Source: JASEHD01 sp964471945
GTDB lineage: Bacteria > Bacteroidota > Ignavibacteria > UBA10030 > SZUA-254
Length of the DNA stretch: 32,191 nucleotides
Direction: 5' to 3'
Assembly (NCBI GenBank): GCA_964471945.1
Contig: CAYYIJ010000017.1
Span: 1-32,191, forward strand
Part shown: piece after piece, positions 17,901 to 25,968 of the stretch
Position numbering within the stretch: position 1 is the first letter of the stretch
How the letters are laid out: each line of letters starts with the position of its first letter
Position numbers and translations under genes: made by a program
Notes under the pieces: model-generated
What the model saw: only the letters and a program-made list of their open reading frames with translations
Told to the model about the DNA's origin: nothing
Database searches by the model: none

Positions 17901-18490
17901 TCAGTGAGAACCGCCTGAATATTGATATCATCAGATATGTCTCCCGACATTTGAATTCTGAATCCCGACCGCAAGGATAAATCCCGATTCGTTCCTACAC
18001 TAAATCCGCGCACAATCGATCCATTCTTTTGGATATTCGAACTAAACACATCATCAAACGAAAAAGTATTTACAGGTTTTGCAACTTTTATTGCTTCTTT
18101 CGTTGTCGTATCCACTTCCACAATAGTTTCGCGGCGTTGATATCGCTGCTGAAAACTCAAGGGGAACGAATTGTACCAAATATGCAATGTGTGTTCAGCC
18201 GAACTAGAAATCAACGAATCGATTAATGAGCGATGAATTGTTATTCTCCCTTTCCTTGCATCGATCTTATAATCTTGCTTTTCATCAAGATGCAGAGAAT
18301 CTATCATTAATCTCTCAGTCCCGATTATCAGAAATTGATGAGGTAATATGAATGAGGTATCAGTCGGACTTGTGATTGAGAGCGAATGATAATGTAAAAA
18401 TTTATTTTTCAGAGAATCGATAGATTGAGAAACAAGAATCACCGGATAGGTTGTAAGAATAAATATAAATATGCAAATTCGATGGAACAT
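14996..18490 (-). CDS. Large exported outer-membrane beta-barrel-like protein
   Basis: An 1164-residue protein with a signal peptide (residues 1 to about 22, ending near VILVSQS). The middle contains IVRGFSVGTNRDLSLRSGF, SGDISDDINIQAVLTDENSP and IQPEGTTQTLQEIDKVYIEI followed by GDFNFNLEGDEFGNINRKLAG. This block also occurs in large FCB outer-membrane proteins distantly like SprA. The remainder alternates short amphipathic strands rich in aromatic residues, and the last residue is Phe, as in outer-membrane barrels. DLNGNRIVDPPDF (around residue 853-865) is a dockerin/EF-hand-like Ca2+ loop. No enzymatic motif is seen. It stands alone on the minus strand. A surface or envelope-assembly role is inferred; the function is unknown. 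Confidence 0.75.
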   Translation of the reverse strand: MFHRICIFIFILTTYPVILVSQSIDSLKNKFLHYHSLSITSPTDTSFILPHQFLIIGTERLMIDSLHLDEKQDYKIDARKGRITIHRSLIDSLISSSAEHTLHIWYNSFPLSFQQRYQRRETIVEVDTTTKEAIKVAKPVNTFSFDDVFSSNIQKNGSIVRGFSVGTNRDLSLRSGFRIQMSGDISDDINIQAVLTDENSPIQPEGTTQTLQEIDKVYIEISGKQFNTTLGDFNFNLEGDEFGNINRKLAGVKGAVNYDFGLMNGNVLAVGAVTRGKYISNQLDGFDGIQGPYRLMGENNNRAIIVVAGTERVFVNGEKMIRGENGDYIIDYSIAEVTFTNKRLISQGSRITIDFEYNDRQFNRSFYGIKNSIYLSNDRWNFNASFMKESDDENSPVDITLSDEDKNILRDAGGDFLRAVKSGVVNVGRGKGEYKDSTVIISGLKDTMITIYQFAPEDTINAVYSIFFTNIGIGKGSYKKISSGNYLFVGIGQGSYSPIRFLPMPRSHSLVNFGIVGNPTTEIRLNSEYTSSNYAPNKLSSLKSTEHQGGAMKFGILYKPARIKIGDVNIGTLDADFKGRFIEKNFVSMDRINDVEFSRKWNIEDSTKGDEVLGEGELKYSPISPLSVGGGLGWIRRSESSSSNRFNLLAEIRTAESSLIYYVWEKIKTKNNMLNAEWIRNKGDARYKIGILMPSLKYSYEYLTNKRDESDSLENGSYRLQEITPGISLSRYNDISADVFIGWRYDDSLSNRYLQHASKTFLQNYTVQYSRSELVSSQIGLTIHNRKYTKSFKDKSNIDSETILLRWQTELNPLKKSIKLDWFYEIATGRTTKLERIFQRVAKGTGNYRYVGDLNGNRIVDPPDFQLTRFDGEYIALTFPTDDLIPIIDLKASSRIRLNPKFLLSSSGWLEKVISTLSSETYSRIEEKSSELDRKQIYLMNFNRFLNDQTTLLGTNLIMQDVYFLEDSPEFSIRYRYTQRKSFAQYTLLNESTYLREHAVRLRFQFIEEFNNQTEYIKTKDILFATEQNNRERNVRSEYIVSDWSYRPIQNIELGFKLGVGQSSNNNSTIADINEQSIRFVYSFVEHGHGSAEIAREEVSVNPPSVVVPYQLTNGKVVGRAWLIDLRFEYRLSRFMHVGVNYNGRSENASKTIHSGNAEVRAFF

Positions 18491-18559
18491 TTAATCAACT
18501 GGATTCATTAATTGTTGGTAACATGAAAAACTTAGTACCGATGTTCCATTATATACTTT

Positions 18560-18652
18560 GAGACCTCTGAAATATTATTTTCCGCTACATGTCATTCTGA
18601 TGTGGCTGACTAAAAAGTCTTGGGGCATGCTGAATTTATTTCAGCATCTATA
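18560..18652. repeat. Truncated copy of the 3019-type MITE-like element
   Basis: Begins with GAGACCTCTGAAATATTAT, nearly identical to the left terminus of the element at 3019. It continues with a CATGTCATTCTGA stretch and an inner palindrome GCTGAA...TTCAGC. No matching right terminus is found before the next gene, so this copy looks truncated. The 193-bp spacer around it contains nothing else I can support. Confidence 0.5.
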
Positions 18653-18683
18653 CAAAACAAAGCAATATGCAATATATAGAATA

Positions 18684-19451
18684 TCAATACAGAAACGTAC
18701 CCAAGAAAATTCCACCGTTTAGCATTATTCCACGCCCATTTATATCATCAGGGACACCGATAAGATCATCCCGCTCATCGTGTTTCCATTCAATCATTTT
18801 CAAACCTGAATAACTCACACCGATGCGAACACCTAACCACCTTAAGACTGCATATTCTATATTTAAGGATGGTTGGTAAGCGAAGAATGAACCAGATAAA
18901 TTTTTTGTGTACTCATTAATTTTTTCCCAATTTCCGTAATTACCCCATATATTCTCCCATTTTTTTACTTGACCTCGATCTATCCTCATTTTAAAATTCA
19001 TTCCTCCTGCACCTAGTAATATCCCCGGACTGATATCCAAACGAGGTAGTGGAGAGATTGCATATTCGATTGTTACACCACCATAACCAACCGAGAGCTC
19101 AACCTCTCTGGTAATATTATCACTGGTTGAAACCGGCTTAGATGCCATTGTTCCACCAGCACCCGCACCACCGATACGGAGATTTTTGATGACCATGATG
19201 TATCCATACCCTTGACCACCAAGCATCAGCATAGCGTTATTTTCGAATTCTGCTGCGTTTGATCGTCTGAGTATGTCATTTATCGGTGCGATTTTAAGAA
19301 ACAGAATATTTTGTGTAAATCCACCTGCACCACCAATCTTAGTTTGGGAGGTCCGGTTTGGCGGAAGTGGCTCTTCTTCATCCTCTTGAGCGATCAGCGA
19401 AATTGTTAGAGAAAATAATAAACATAATATGATAGAATGAAATTTATACAT
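18684..19451 (-). CDS. Exported glycine-rich beta protein, probable outer-membrane protein
   Basis: A 255-residue protein with an N-terminal signal peptide (MYKFHSIILCLLFSLTISLIAQ), an acidic linker EDEEEPLPP, and then a strand-rich body with many glycine clusters (KIGGAGGFTQN, LMLGGQGYGY, IGGAGAGGTMA, LLGAGGMNF). It ends in GIFLGTFLY, an aromatic C-terminus like that of outer-membrane barrels. I do not recognise a named family; similar proteins are common as hypothetical genes in Ignavibacteria-like genomes. It is divergent from the following plus-strand exported protein (125 bp between starts). A structural or porin-like envelope role is only an inference. Confidence 0.6.
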   Translation of the reverse strand: MYKFHSIILCLLFSLTISLIAQEDEEEPLPPNRTSQTKIGGAGGFTQNILFLKIAPINDILRRSNAAEFENNAMLMLGGQGYGYIMVIKNLRIGGAGAGGTMASKPVSTSDNITREVELSVGYGGVTIEYAISPLPRLDISPGILLGAGGMNFKMRIDRGQVKKWENIWGNYGNWEKINEYTKNLSGSFFAYQPSLNIEYAVLRWLGVRIGVSYSGLKMIEWKHDERDDLIGVPDDINGRGIMLNGGIFLGTFLY

Positions 19452-19576
19452 GATTCAGGTTCCTTTTTTTTAGTTTTAACTCCCAAAATTTAGGAAAAAT
19501 TATTACTACTATCAAGCATTTTTATTAATTCAGTAAAAATAATTATCTTGACATGTAATATATTAAAATAACCGTT

Positions 19577-20518
19577 ATGAAAATATTCACAAGTCTGATT
19601 TTATGTCTATCGATAACTCTAACGCTTTTAAATAAATTAGATGGACAACAATTCCCGAAGTCCGAAGGACTCCACTTTGGGGAGGGATGGTCGAAGACTC
19701 CTTCAGGGATTCCCACAACTCAAATAATATTTTTGCCTGAAGGGATCAATTTCCCTTCATTAAGATCAAATATAACAGAGCCGCGGATAGGTATTTTCAA
19801 ATTCCTTGATACAGGCGAGATGAAAATTGATATTGGTAACACTATAGATATTCTCGTATTTCAGATACCTGATCACGGTATAAAGATTTCTGTAGGGATA
19901 GATTTTTTTGCGTATGCTTTCACAACAAGCGGTCAAGGTCTTCGTTTACAGATCGACGCAATTGATGGTTTCTTTGGTGGAAATCTTTCTTTATGCAAAG
20001 AGGCAGAGCAAAATAAAATCCAAGCTCGGTTGCGCATACTTCATCACAGCGCACATTTTGTGGACGGACATTATAATTTTAACACCGATACATGGCTCGA
20101 CAATCGAAAACCAATTCCTTTCACAAAAGATTTTGGTGAATTGGTACTTTCTCATGTGGTATCGAGACCATTTGGTAACTTTCGATATTACGGTGGCTTC
20201 TCATACGCAACACTTGTTCGTCCCCCCGTTCTGAAACGTTTCGATTGTCTTGGCGGTGTCGAAGTTTATTTTGATAATATCATTGATTCGATATTAAATC
20301 AACCGACCAATATCTATCTCACTTATAATTTATCGATTATAGGTGTTCCAAAGTATATCGGCTCAAATCAAATTCAGATTGGATTAAAATTTGGGAAATG
20401 GTATTCGAAGGGCCCGAGCATTTATATGGCTTACTATACAGGCAATCACATGTTCGGTGAGTACTATGATGAGCGATTGCAAACTGTTGGTTTAGGATTT
20501 ACTGTAGATTTTTTTTAA
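19577..20518 (+). CDS. Exported protein, DUF1207-like outer-membrane protein
   Basis: A 313-residue protein with a signal peptide (residues 1 to about 23, MKIFTSLILCLSITLTLLNK). The sequence has an EPRIGIFKF block near residue 73, a RLRILHHSAHFVDGHYN segment, and strand-like repeats to a C-terminal GLGFTVDFF ending in Phe. The order (ADPRE/EPR-like segment, then H-S-x-H-x-x-D) recalls DUF1207 envelope proteins, but the match is by eye and weak. Outer-membrane location is inferred from the signal, strand pattern and terminal Phe. It lies upstream of the glycan cluster but is separated by 183 bp and has a different style, so a shared operon is not supported. Confidence 0.6.
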   Translation: MKIFTSLILCLSITLTLLNKLDGQQFPKSEGLHFGEGWSKTPSGIPTTQIIFLPEGINFPSLRSNITEPRIGIFKFLDTGEMKIDIGNTIDILVFQIPDHGIKISVGIDFFAYAFTTSGQGLRLQIDAIDGFFGGNLSLCKEAEQNKIQARLRILHHSAHFVDGHYNFNTDTWLDNRKPIPFTKDFGELVLSHVVSRPFGNFRYYGGFSYATLVRPPVLKRFDCLGGVEVYFDNIIDSILNQPTNIYLTYNLSIIGVPKYIGSNQIQIGLKFGKWYSKGPSIYMAYYTGNHMFGEYYDERLQTVGLGFTVDFF

Positions 20519-20701
20519 AAAGTTGATTTTCACCCTCACCCTTAATGCGTCGATAAAAACCTAAACCTTTCACATCTCAAATCCTTTTAAGTCTCTCTCG
20601 TTCAGCAAATATGCTAATAATTTTTTATATTATTTGTGCATTCCTCCGTAATAATTAAACCACTGAGAAATGCTAAGAATCAAAATCTAAAATCATTAAA
20701 T

Positions 20702-21706
20702 ATGCCTAAAGCACTCATCACAGGAATAACAGGTCAGGACGGTTCGTATCTTGCTGAGTTACTATTGAGCAAAGGATACGAAGTCCATGGAATTATACGT
20801 CGTGCAAGTACATTTAACACCGGACGCATCAATCATCTTTACACCGATCCGCATGTCAATGGTGTAAAATTCTTTTTACATTATGGAGATATCAGCGATT
20901 CAACGAATCTCATTAAGCTTCTTTACAATCTTAAGCCGGATGAAGTGTATCATCTCGCTGCACAGAGCCATGTCCGTGTAAGTTTTGATATCCCGGAGTA
21001 CACAGGCGATGTTTCCGGTCTTGGTACTGTTAGAATCTTAGAAGCAATTCGGGAAACAGGTATTAAAACAAAATTCTATCAGGCATCGAGCAGTGAAATG
21101 TTTGGAATGGTTAGAGAAATTCCACAAAAAGAAACAACTCCATTCTATCCTCGAAGTCCCTATGGCTGCTCAAAAGTATATGCTTATTGGATAACTGTTA
21201 ACTACCGCGAAAGTTATAACGTATTTGCTTGTAACGGTATTTTATTCAATCATGAATCGCCAAGACGCGGCGAAACATTTGTTACGCGAAAAATAACTCG
21301 TGCACTTGCACACATTAAAGCTGGTCTGCAGGATTCACTCTACCTTGGGAACTTGGATGCAAAACGAGACTGGGGTTATGCAAAGGAATTTGTCGATGCG
21401 ATGTGGCTTATGATGCAGCAAGATAAACCGGATGACTACGTGATAGCAACAGGTGAGACTCATACCGTGAGAGAGTTTCTTGAAGAAGCGTTTTCATACG
21501 CTGGTATGGATTGGAAAAAATATATAAAAATCGATCCTCGTTACTTCCGTCCTGCTGAAGTTGATGTCCTAATCGGTAATGCAAGTAAAGCAAAGGAAAA
21601 ACTTGGTTGGATGCCAAAAACATCATTTAAAGAACTCGTTCGTTTGATGGTAGATGCGGATATCGAGGCGGTTAATAAAGAACACCATCTCTCGATTAGA
21701 TTATAA
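20702..21706 (+). CDS. gmd: GDP-mannose 4,6-dehydratase
   Basis: A 334-residue short-chain dehydrogenase/reductase that converts GDP-D-mannose to GDP-4-keto-6-deoxymannose, the first step to GDP-L-fucose. The NADP-binding motif GITGQDG is at residues 8-14, the substrate-loop sequence IIRRASTFNTGRI follows, QASSSEMFG and PRSPYGCSK give the Ser/Tyr/Lys catalytic set, and NHESPRRGETFVTRKIT is diagnostic of Gmd. An upstream ATG at 20636 is in frame, but its 22 extra residues are encoded by repeat-like DNA, so I take the ATG at 20702, where the family N-terminus MPKALITG begins. It is 35 bp upstream of the next enzyme of the pathway. The sequence is full length. Confidence 0.95.
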   Translation: MPKALITGITGQDGSYLAELLLSKGYEVHGIIRRASTFNTGRINHLYTDPHVNGVKFFLHYGDISDSTNLIKLLYNLKPDEVYHLAAQSHVRVSFDIPEYTGDVSGLGTVRILEAIRETGIKTKFYQASSSEMFGMVREIPQKETTPFYPRSPYGCSKVYAYWITVNYRESYNVFACNGILFNHESPRRGETFVTRKITRALAHIKAGLQDSLYLGNLDAKRDWGYAKEFVDAMWLMMQQDKPDDYVIATGETHTVREFLEEAFSYAGMDWKKYIKIDPRYFRPAEVDVLIGNASKAKEKLGWMPKTSFKELVRLMVDADIEAVNKEHHLSIRL

Positions 21707-21735
21707 CCACAGATTTACACAGACAAACACGGACT
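21707..21735. repeat. Short interspersed CCACAGA/CACAGAC-type repeat between gmd and fcl
   Basis: The spacer reads CCACAGATTTACACAGACA with another CACGGAC, the style of the short ACAGA-type repeats scattered in many FCB and other genomes. It separates two pathway genes and forms the leader of the second. No hairpin is evident. Confidence 0.35.
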
Positions 21736-21741
21736 CATTTA

Positions 21742-22806
21742 ATGGAAATAAATTCTAAAATATACGTAGCCGGGCATACAGGGCTTGTCGGTTCAGCACT
21801 CGTCCGGAAGTTAAAGGAAAAGGGATATACTAACCTTCTTTTCCGTGAATATCCACCTTTCAATTTAATAGATCAGCATGATGCTGAAGAACTTTTCAGA
21901 ACTGAAAAACCTGATTACGTTTTCCTTGCGGCTGCACGTGTCGGTGGTATTCTTGCCAACAATACTTACAAGGCAGATTTCATTTATGATAACCTTGCTA
22001 TTGCAATGAATGTTGTACATTCAGCCTACAAATATGGAGTGAAGAAACTTCTTAACCTTGGTTCATCCTGCATCTATCCGAAACTTGCGCCGCAACCACT
22101 TAAAGAAGAATATCTATTGAGCGGTTATCTTGAACCGACGAACGAACCTTATGCAATTGCAAAGATCGCTGCAATTAAATTATGCCGGTACTTTAACGAG
22201 CAGTACGGCACAAATTTTATCTCGTTGATGCCAACAAATTTGTACGGGCCTAACGATAATTTCAATTTAGAAACCTCACATGTTCTACCATCCCTCATTC
22301 GAAAATTTTATCTTGCAAAATTATTGGGAGAAAATAAATATGAATCAATTTTGAAAGACGTGCGGTTACACCGAGTTGGTTTTGGATTAGACGAACAAAT
22401 TAAAGATGCAAGTATTGAAAGTGTAATTAAAATACTCGAAAGTTTAGGTATAAACGCTGATGCGGTAATATTATGGGGAACGGGCTCGCCTTATCGTGAA
22501 TTTCTGTACGTTGAAGAATTAGCCGATGCCGCAGTCTACCTCATGGAAAATTATAATTATAAAGATATCGGAGAACTTGTAAATGTCGGCATTGGTATTG
22601 ACCACACCATACGCGAAATAGCTCTTATTGTAAAATATATCATTGGTTTCAACGGAGAAATTAAATGGGATTCCTCGAAACCCGATGGAACACCCAAAAA
22701 ACTTCTCGATGTAAGCCGATTAAACAAGTTGAACTGGAAAGCAGCGATATCGCTCGAAGAGGGTATTCGAAGAACAGTGAGTTGGTATTCATCAAGGGTT
22801 CAATAA
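21742..22806 (+). CDS. fcl: GDP-L-fucose synthase (long form)
   Basis: A 354-residue SDR epimerase/reductase that makes GDP-L-fucose from the Gmd product. The NADP motif AGHTGLVGSAL lies at about residues 9-19, FLAAARVGGILAN follows, GSSCIYPKLAPQPLKEEYLL and NEPYAIAKIAAIK carry the catalytic Ser, Tyr and Lys, and MPTNLYGPNDNF is diagnostic. Residues around 195-245 contain an insertion (EQIKDASIESVIKILESLGI) relative to the usual 310-325-residue enzyme; such long forms occur in Bacteroidota. GSPYREFLYVEELADA follows. It is preceded by gmd and followed 7 bp later by a glycosyltransferase, making a deoxysugar supply unit for surface glycan. Confidence 0.95.
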   Translation: MEINSKIYVAGHTGLVGSALVRKLKEKGYTNLLFREYPPFNLIDQHDAEELFRTEKPDYVFLAAARVGGILANNTYKADFIYDNLAIAMNVVHSAYKYGVKKLLNLGSSCIYPKLAPQPLKEEYLLSGYLEPTNEPYAIAKIAAIKLCRYFNEQYGTNFISLMPTNLYGPNDNFNLETSHVLPSLIRKFYLAKLLGENKYESILKDVRLHRVGFGLDEQIKDASIESVIKILESLGINADAVILWGTGSPYREFLYVEELADAAVYLMENYNYKDIGELVNVGIGIDHTIREIALIVKYIIGFNGEIKWDSSKPDGTPKKLLDVSRLNKLNWKAAISLEEGIRRTVSWYSSRVQ

Positions 22807-22813
22807 ACCTATT

Positions 22814-23653
22814 ATGCCCCTGCTGAAGATCTCAATTATCACTCCTTCATTCAATCAGGCACGATTTATTGAATCAAATATCCTCAGCATATTAGAGCAA
22901 AACTACTCGAATATCGAACACATCATCATAGATGGAGGTTCAACAGATGGAACACTGGAGATACTGAAAAAATATTCACATCTTCATTGGATATCTGAGC
23001 CGGATCGGGGGCAAGCACACGCTCTTAACAAAGGTTTTAAGATAGCAACAGGTGATATTTTTGGATGGTTAAATTCTGATGACACTTACTGTTCGAATAT
23101 TTTTCATTTAGTGGTTGAACAGTTTAAGGATCCAAACATAATGGTTGTTTGCGGCGACGGGTTTGAGATTGATGAACAAGGAAACAATGTGCGTCTATTA
23201 TATTCGCGTAAATCCGACCCTGAGACTTTGATAAGATATTGGAAATGGGATTATGAATTTGTCCAGCAAACATTTTTTTTCCGTCGGGATATTTTTAATA
23301 AAATAAATTATTTAGACGAGAGTCTGTTTTATACAATGGATTATGATTTCTTTATCCGCTTAGGAAAGAAATATAAATTTCACTATATCTCAAAACCCTT
23401 CGCAAACTATCGTTTGCACAAAGAGTCGAAAACCGGTAAGAATTTTTTAAAATTCATACCTGATTACATTTGGGAAATGCAGAAAGTATCATATCGCAAT
23501 TGGGGTAAACCAAATACGATTAAATACTATGGTTACATATTTTCTTTTACTGGTGCAATATTTTATTCATTAATAAAAAATATATTCTTTAGCCCAACAT
23601 CTAAGTCTCGTGCTGCAATCAGGCGGAAATTTGGTATAGTTGATAGATTATGA
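22814..23653 (+). CDS. Family 2 glycosyltransferase (WcaA-like)
   Basis: A 279-residue GT-A-fold glycosyltransferase. The N-terminus ISIITPSFNQARFIESNILS and IIIDGGSTDGTLEIL bind the nucleotide; WISEPDRGQAHALNKGF and GWLNSDDTYC supply the metal-binding acidic motif. FFRRDIFNKINYLDE and MDYDFFIRLGKKY match the acceptor-domain pattern of GT2 enzymes of this group. The sugar donor cannot be read, but direct linkage to gmd and fcl makes GDP-fucose or another GDP-sugar plausible. No strong membrane helix is present except a hydrophobic patch near the C-terminus. It begins 7 bp after fcl, and its stop overlaps the next ATG by 4 bases. Confidence 0.9.
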   Translation: MPLLKISIITPSFNQARFIESNILSILEQNYSNIEHIIIDGGSTDGTLEILKKYSHLHWISEPDRGQAHALNKGFKIATGDIFGWLNSDDTYCSNIFHLVVEQFKDPNIMVVCGDGFEIDEQGNNVRLLYSRKSDPETLIRYWKWDYEFVQQTFFFRRDIFNKINYLDESLFYTMDYDFFIRLGKKYKFHYISKPFANYRLHKESKTGKNFLKFIPDYIWEMQKVSYRNWGKPNTIKYYGYIFSFTGAIFYSLIKNIFFSPTSKSRAAIRRKFGIVDRL

Positions 23654-24798
23654 AGGTCGAAGTTTTAGTTATTGGTGGTGGAATAGTCGGGCTTGCTTGT
23701 GCCGCAGAGAGTGCAAAGAATGGTTTTTCAACACTTCTTATTGAACGACATGAATCCTTCGGTCTAGAAACGAGCAGCCGAAATAGTGAAGTGATTCACT
23801 CTGGGATTTATTATCCAACCGGCTCTATTAAAGCAAAACTTTGTGTAGCTGCAAACCATAATCTTTTCAAAGAATGCGAACGATTGAATGTGTGGGCTAA
23901 ACGGTGTGGGAAATTGATTGTCGCTGTAACTCAGGAAGAACAGAAAACCTTAGAAGAACTCTACTATCGTGGTCTCGCAAATGGTGTAAATAATTTAATC
24001 TTAATGGATTCTATTCAAGCAAAGCGAATTGAACCTTACATAAAATGTTGTGCGGCTATTTACGTCTTATCTACTGGTATTGTTGATTCTCACGAATTAA
24101 TGAAGTCGTATTTTTTGGAAGCGAAATCATTTGGAGCAAATTTTGCGTTTAATATCGATTTTGTTGACGGCGAAAGAAAAAATTATTCTTTTGAAGTTCC
24201 GGTAAAAGAATCAAATGGTGAGATAACGAGGATTGAAGCGGAATATGTGATAAATGCAGCGGGGTTGCAATCGGATAAAGTCGCAAAAGCATTCGGAGTG
24301 GATATTGACGCAGCGGGTTATCGCTTAAATCATAATCGCGGACATTACTACTCGGTTTCGCCAGCAAAGGCAAAACTTATCTCTCGTTTAGTATATCCAG
24401 TTCCACACAAACATCTCGTTAATGTTGGAATTCATTTTACCATTGATAAAGCAGGTCAAGTAAAGCTCGGACCCGACCATGAGTACATTAACCAATCAAT
24501 TCCTGAATCTGACTGGTATAAGTTTGATCCCGATGTATCAGGAAGGCGAGAAAAATTCTATAATGCTGTCCACCAATACTTCCCAGCCCTAACGTTAAAC
24601 GATCTTTCACCTAATCAGGTTGGAGTTCGACCTAAGCTCAAAGGATCTGAAAATGAGGTAAAAGATTTTATAATTCATGAAGAAAGTGATAAAGGGTTGG
24701 CGGGATTAGTAAATTTGATTGGGATTGAATCTCCGGGGTTAACATGTGCGAAGGAGATAGCGGGTGAGGTAATTCGAAAAATTATTGATATTTCATAA
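23650..24798 (+). CDS. FAD-dependent oxidoreductase, LhgO-like (L-2-hydroxyglutarate oxidase family)
   Basis: A 382-residue DAO-family flavoprotein. The dinucleotide motif VIGGGIVGLACAAESAKNG (residues 6-24) and the following IERHESFGLETSSRNSEVIH segment match L-2-hydroxyglutarate dehydrogenase/oxidase, and the second half shows HLVNVGIHFTIDKAGQVKLG, GVRPKLKG and LVNLIGIESPGLTCA. Members oxidise L-2-hydroxyglutarate to 2-oxoglutarate, passing electrons to quinone or oxygen. Its ATG overlaps the stop of the glycosyltransferase by 4 bases (ATGA), a sign of translational coupling; a role in the glycan pathway is therefore possible but not shown. A polar stretch near residue 175-195 (GERKNYSFEVPVKESNGE) looks like a family-variable loop. 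Confidence 0.88.
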   Translation: MKVEVLVIGGGIVGLACAAESAKNGFSTLLIERHESFGLETSSRNSEVIHSGIYYPTGSIKAKLCVAANHNLFKECERLNVWAKRCGKLIVAVTQEEQKTLEELYYRGLANGVNNLILMDSIQAKRIEPYIKCCAAIYVLSTGIVDSHELMKSYFLEAKSFGANFAFNIDFVDGERKNYSFEVPVKESNGEITRIEAEYVINAAGLQSDKVAKAFGVDIDAAGYRLNHNRGHYYSVSPAKAKLISRLVYPVPHKHLVNVGIHFTIDKAGQVKLGPDHEYINQSIPESDWYKFDPDVSGRREKFYNAVHQYFPALTLNDLSPNQVGVRPKLKGSENEVKDFIIHEESDKGLAGLVNLIGIESPGLTCAKEIAGEVIRKIIDIS

Positions 24799-24928
24799 AA
24801 ACACGCCATAAAGGATGGGCATTGTTTTTTCCATCGCTTTTCTCTATATTTTTATAATGATAATGCATTTCTATGGATCATATAAATAAATTAGAAAAAC
24901 AGCTTTTAAGCAAATAGCGTTAACTATC

Positions 24929-25942
24929 ATGTCCATTAATCCAGTATCAACATACAATCCAATGGTTTCGATTATCATTCCAGTTCGGAATGGTGAGTTG
25001 ACACTTTCAGGCTGTCTTAATGCAATAAAAAAATCGCACTACAAAAATTATGAAATTATAATAGTCAATGACCATTCGACCGATCGCACAGTGGAGATCG
25101 CACAGCGATATAATTGTGCAATTCATCACGTAGAGAACGGAAATGGTGCAAACAATGCACGGAATTATGGTGCAGCTCGTGCTAAGGGTGATCTATTGAT
25201 GTTTTTGGATGCTGATATTGTGATAAAACGAGAAACAATACTTGAGATCATCGAAACTTTAGAAGATAGTTCTATAGATGCGGTTATCGGGATTTACACA
25301 TCTAAACACCGTCACGAAACGATGGTAAGTCAATACAAGAACCTTTGGGTGCGTTATTCTTACATAAAAAGTCCTCCGGCTGTTGATTGGTTATTCGGTT
25401 CAATCTCTGGAATAAAGCGGCAGGCATTTGATAAGTTAGGTGGATTCAATGTAGAACTGCTCGCTAAACATGGACATGATGATATTGAATTAGGCAAACG
25501 TGCGGCACAAATAAATCTAAATATCGTTTTGAATATGGATATCGAAGTGGAACACTTGAAGCATTATACTTTATTTTCATTTATTAAAAATGAATTCCAT
25601 CGCAGCATGGGATTTGCAAAGCTTGCTGTGCATTTAAAAGAAACATCTCGATCTTTTAAACGTGGATTTGTAAATGTCTACCCAACCTTTATTGTTTCTA
25701 CTCTATTGTCGATAATTGTTTTTGCTATAGTGATTGCCAGCCTCGTCGGTTGGATATCTATTTGGTATCTTGTTGGTGCAATAGGGTTCTATCTGCTCTT
25801 GAATATACGTTTCCTCAATTACCTTGAACAAGTTCGCGGCTTATTTGCGATGATCGTGATGATCCCGTTTCTGTTTATTGATCATATCGTTTGTTTATTT
25901 GGAAGTATTGTTGGAACAGTCAAGGGATTTTTCAAATCTTAA
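24929..25942 (+). CDS. Membrane-anchored family 2 glycosyltransferase
   Basis: A 337-residue protein with an N-terminal GT2 domain: VSIIIPVRNGELTLSGCLNA, then IIIVNDHSTDRTVEIAQRY and LMFLDADIVIKRETI (the D-x-D metal site). GSISGIKRQAFDKLGGFN and KHGHDDIELGKRAAQ form the acceptor-side motif with the likely catalytic acid. Residues from about 240 hold two or more membrane segments (FIVSTLLSIIVFAIVIASL, LVGAIGFYLLLNI, MIVMIPFLFIDHIVCLF), so it probably acts at the inner membrane. It is separated by 130 bp from the oxidoreductase and stands 26 bp before the repeat-RAP gene. It could be the last gene of the glycan cluster. Confidence 0.9.
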   Translation: MSINPVSTYNPMVSIIIPVRNGELTLSGCLNAIKKSHYKNYEIIIVNDHSTDRTVEIAQRYNCAIHHVENGNGANNARNYGAARAKGDLLMFLDADIVIKRETILEIIETLEDSSIDAVIGIYTSKHRHETMVSQYKNLWVRYSYIKSPPAVDWLFGSISGIKRQAFDKLGGFNVELLAKHGHDDIELGKRAAQINLNIVLNMDIEVEHLKHYTLFSFIKNEFHRSMGFAKLAVHLKETSRSFKRGFVNVYPTFIVSTLLSIIVFAIVIASLVGWISIWYLVGAIGFYLLLNIRFLNYLEQVRGLFAMIVMIPFLFIDHIVCLFGSIVGTVKGFFKS

Positions 25943-25968
25943 TCCAATAAACCAAAATCAGTGATTGA

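Noticed and set aside
24799..24928. GCCATAAAGGATGGGC followed by TTTTTT as a terminator after the oxidoreductase
   Set aside because: The arms pair imperfectly and the stem would be only four or five bases, so it is not supportable as an intrinsic terminator.
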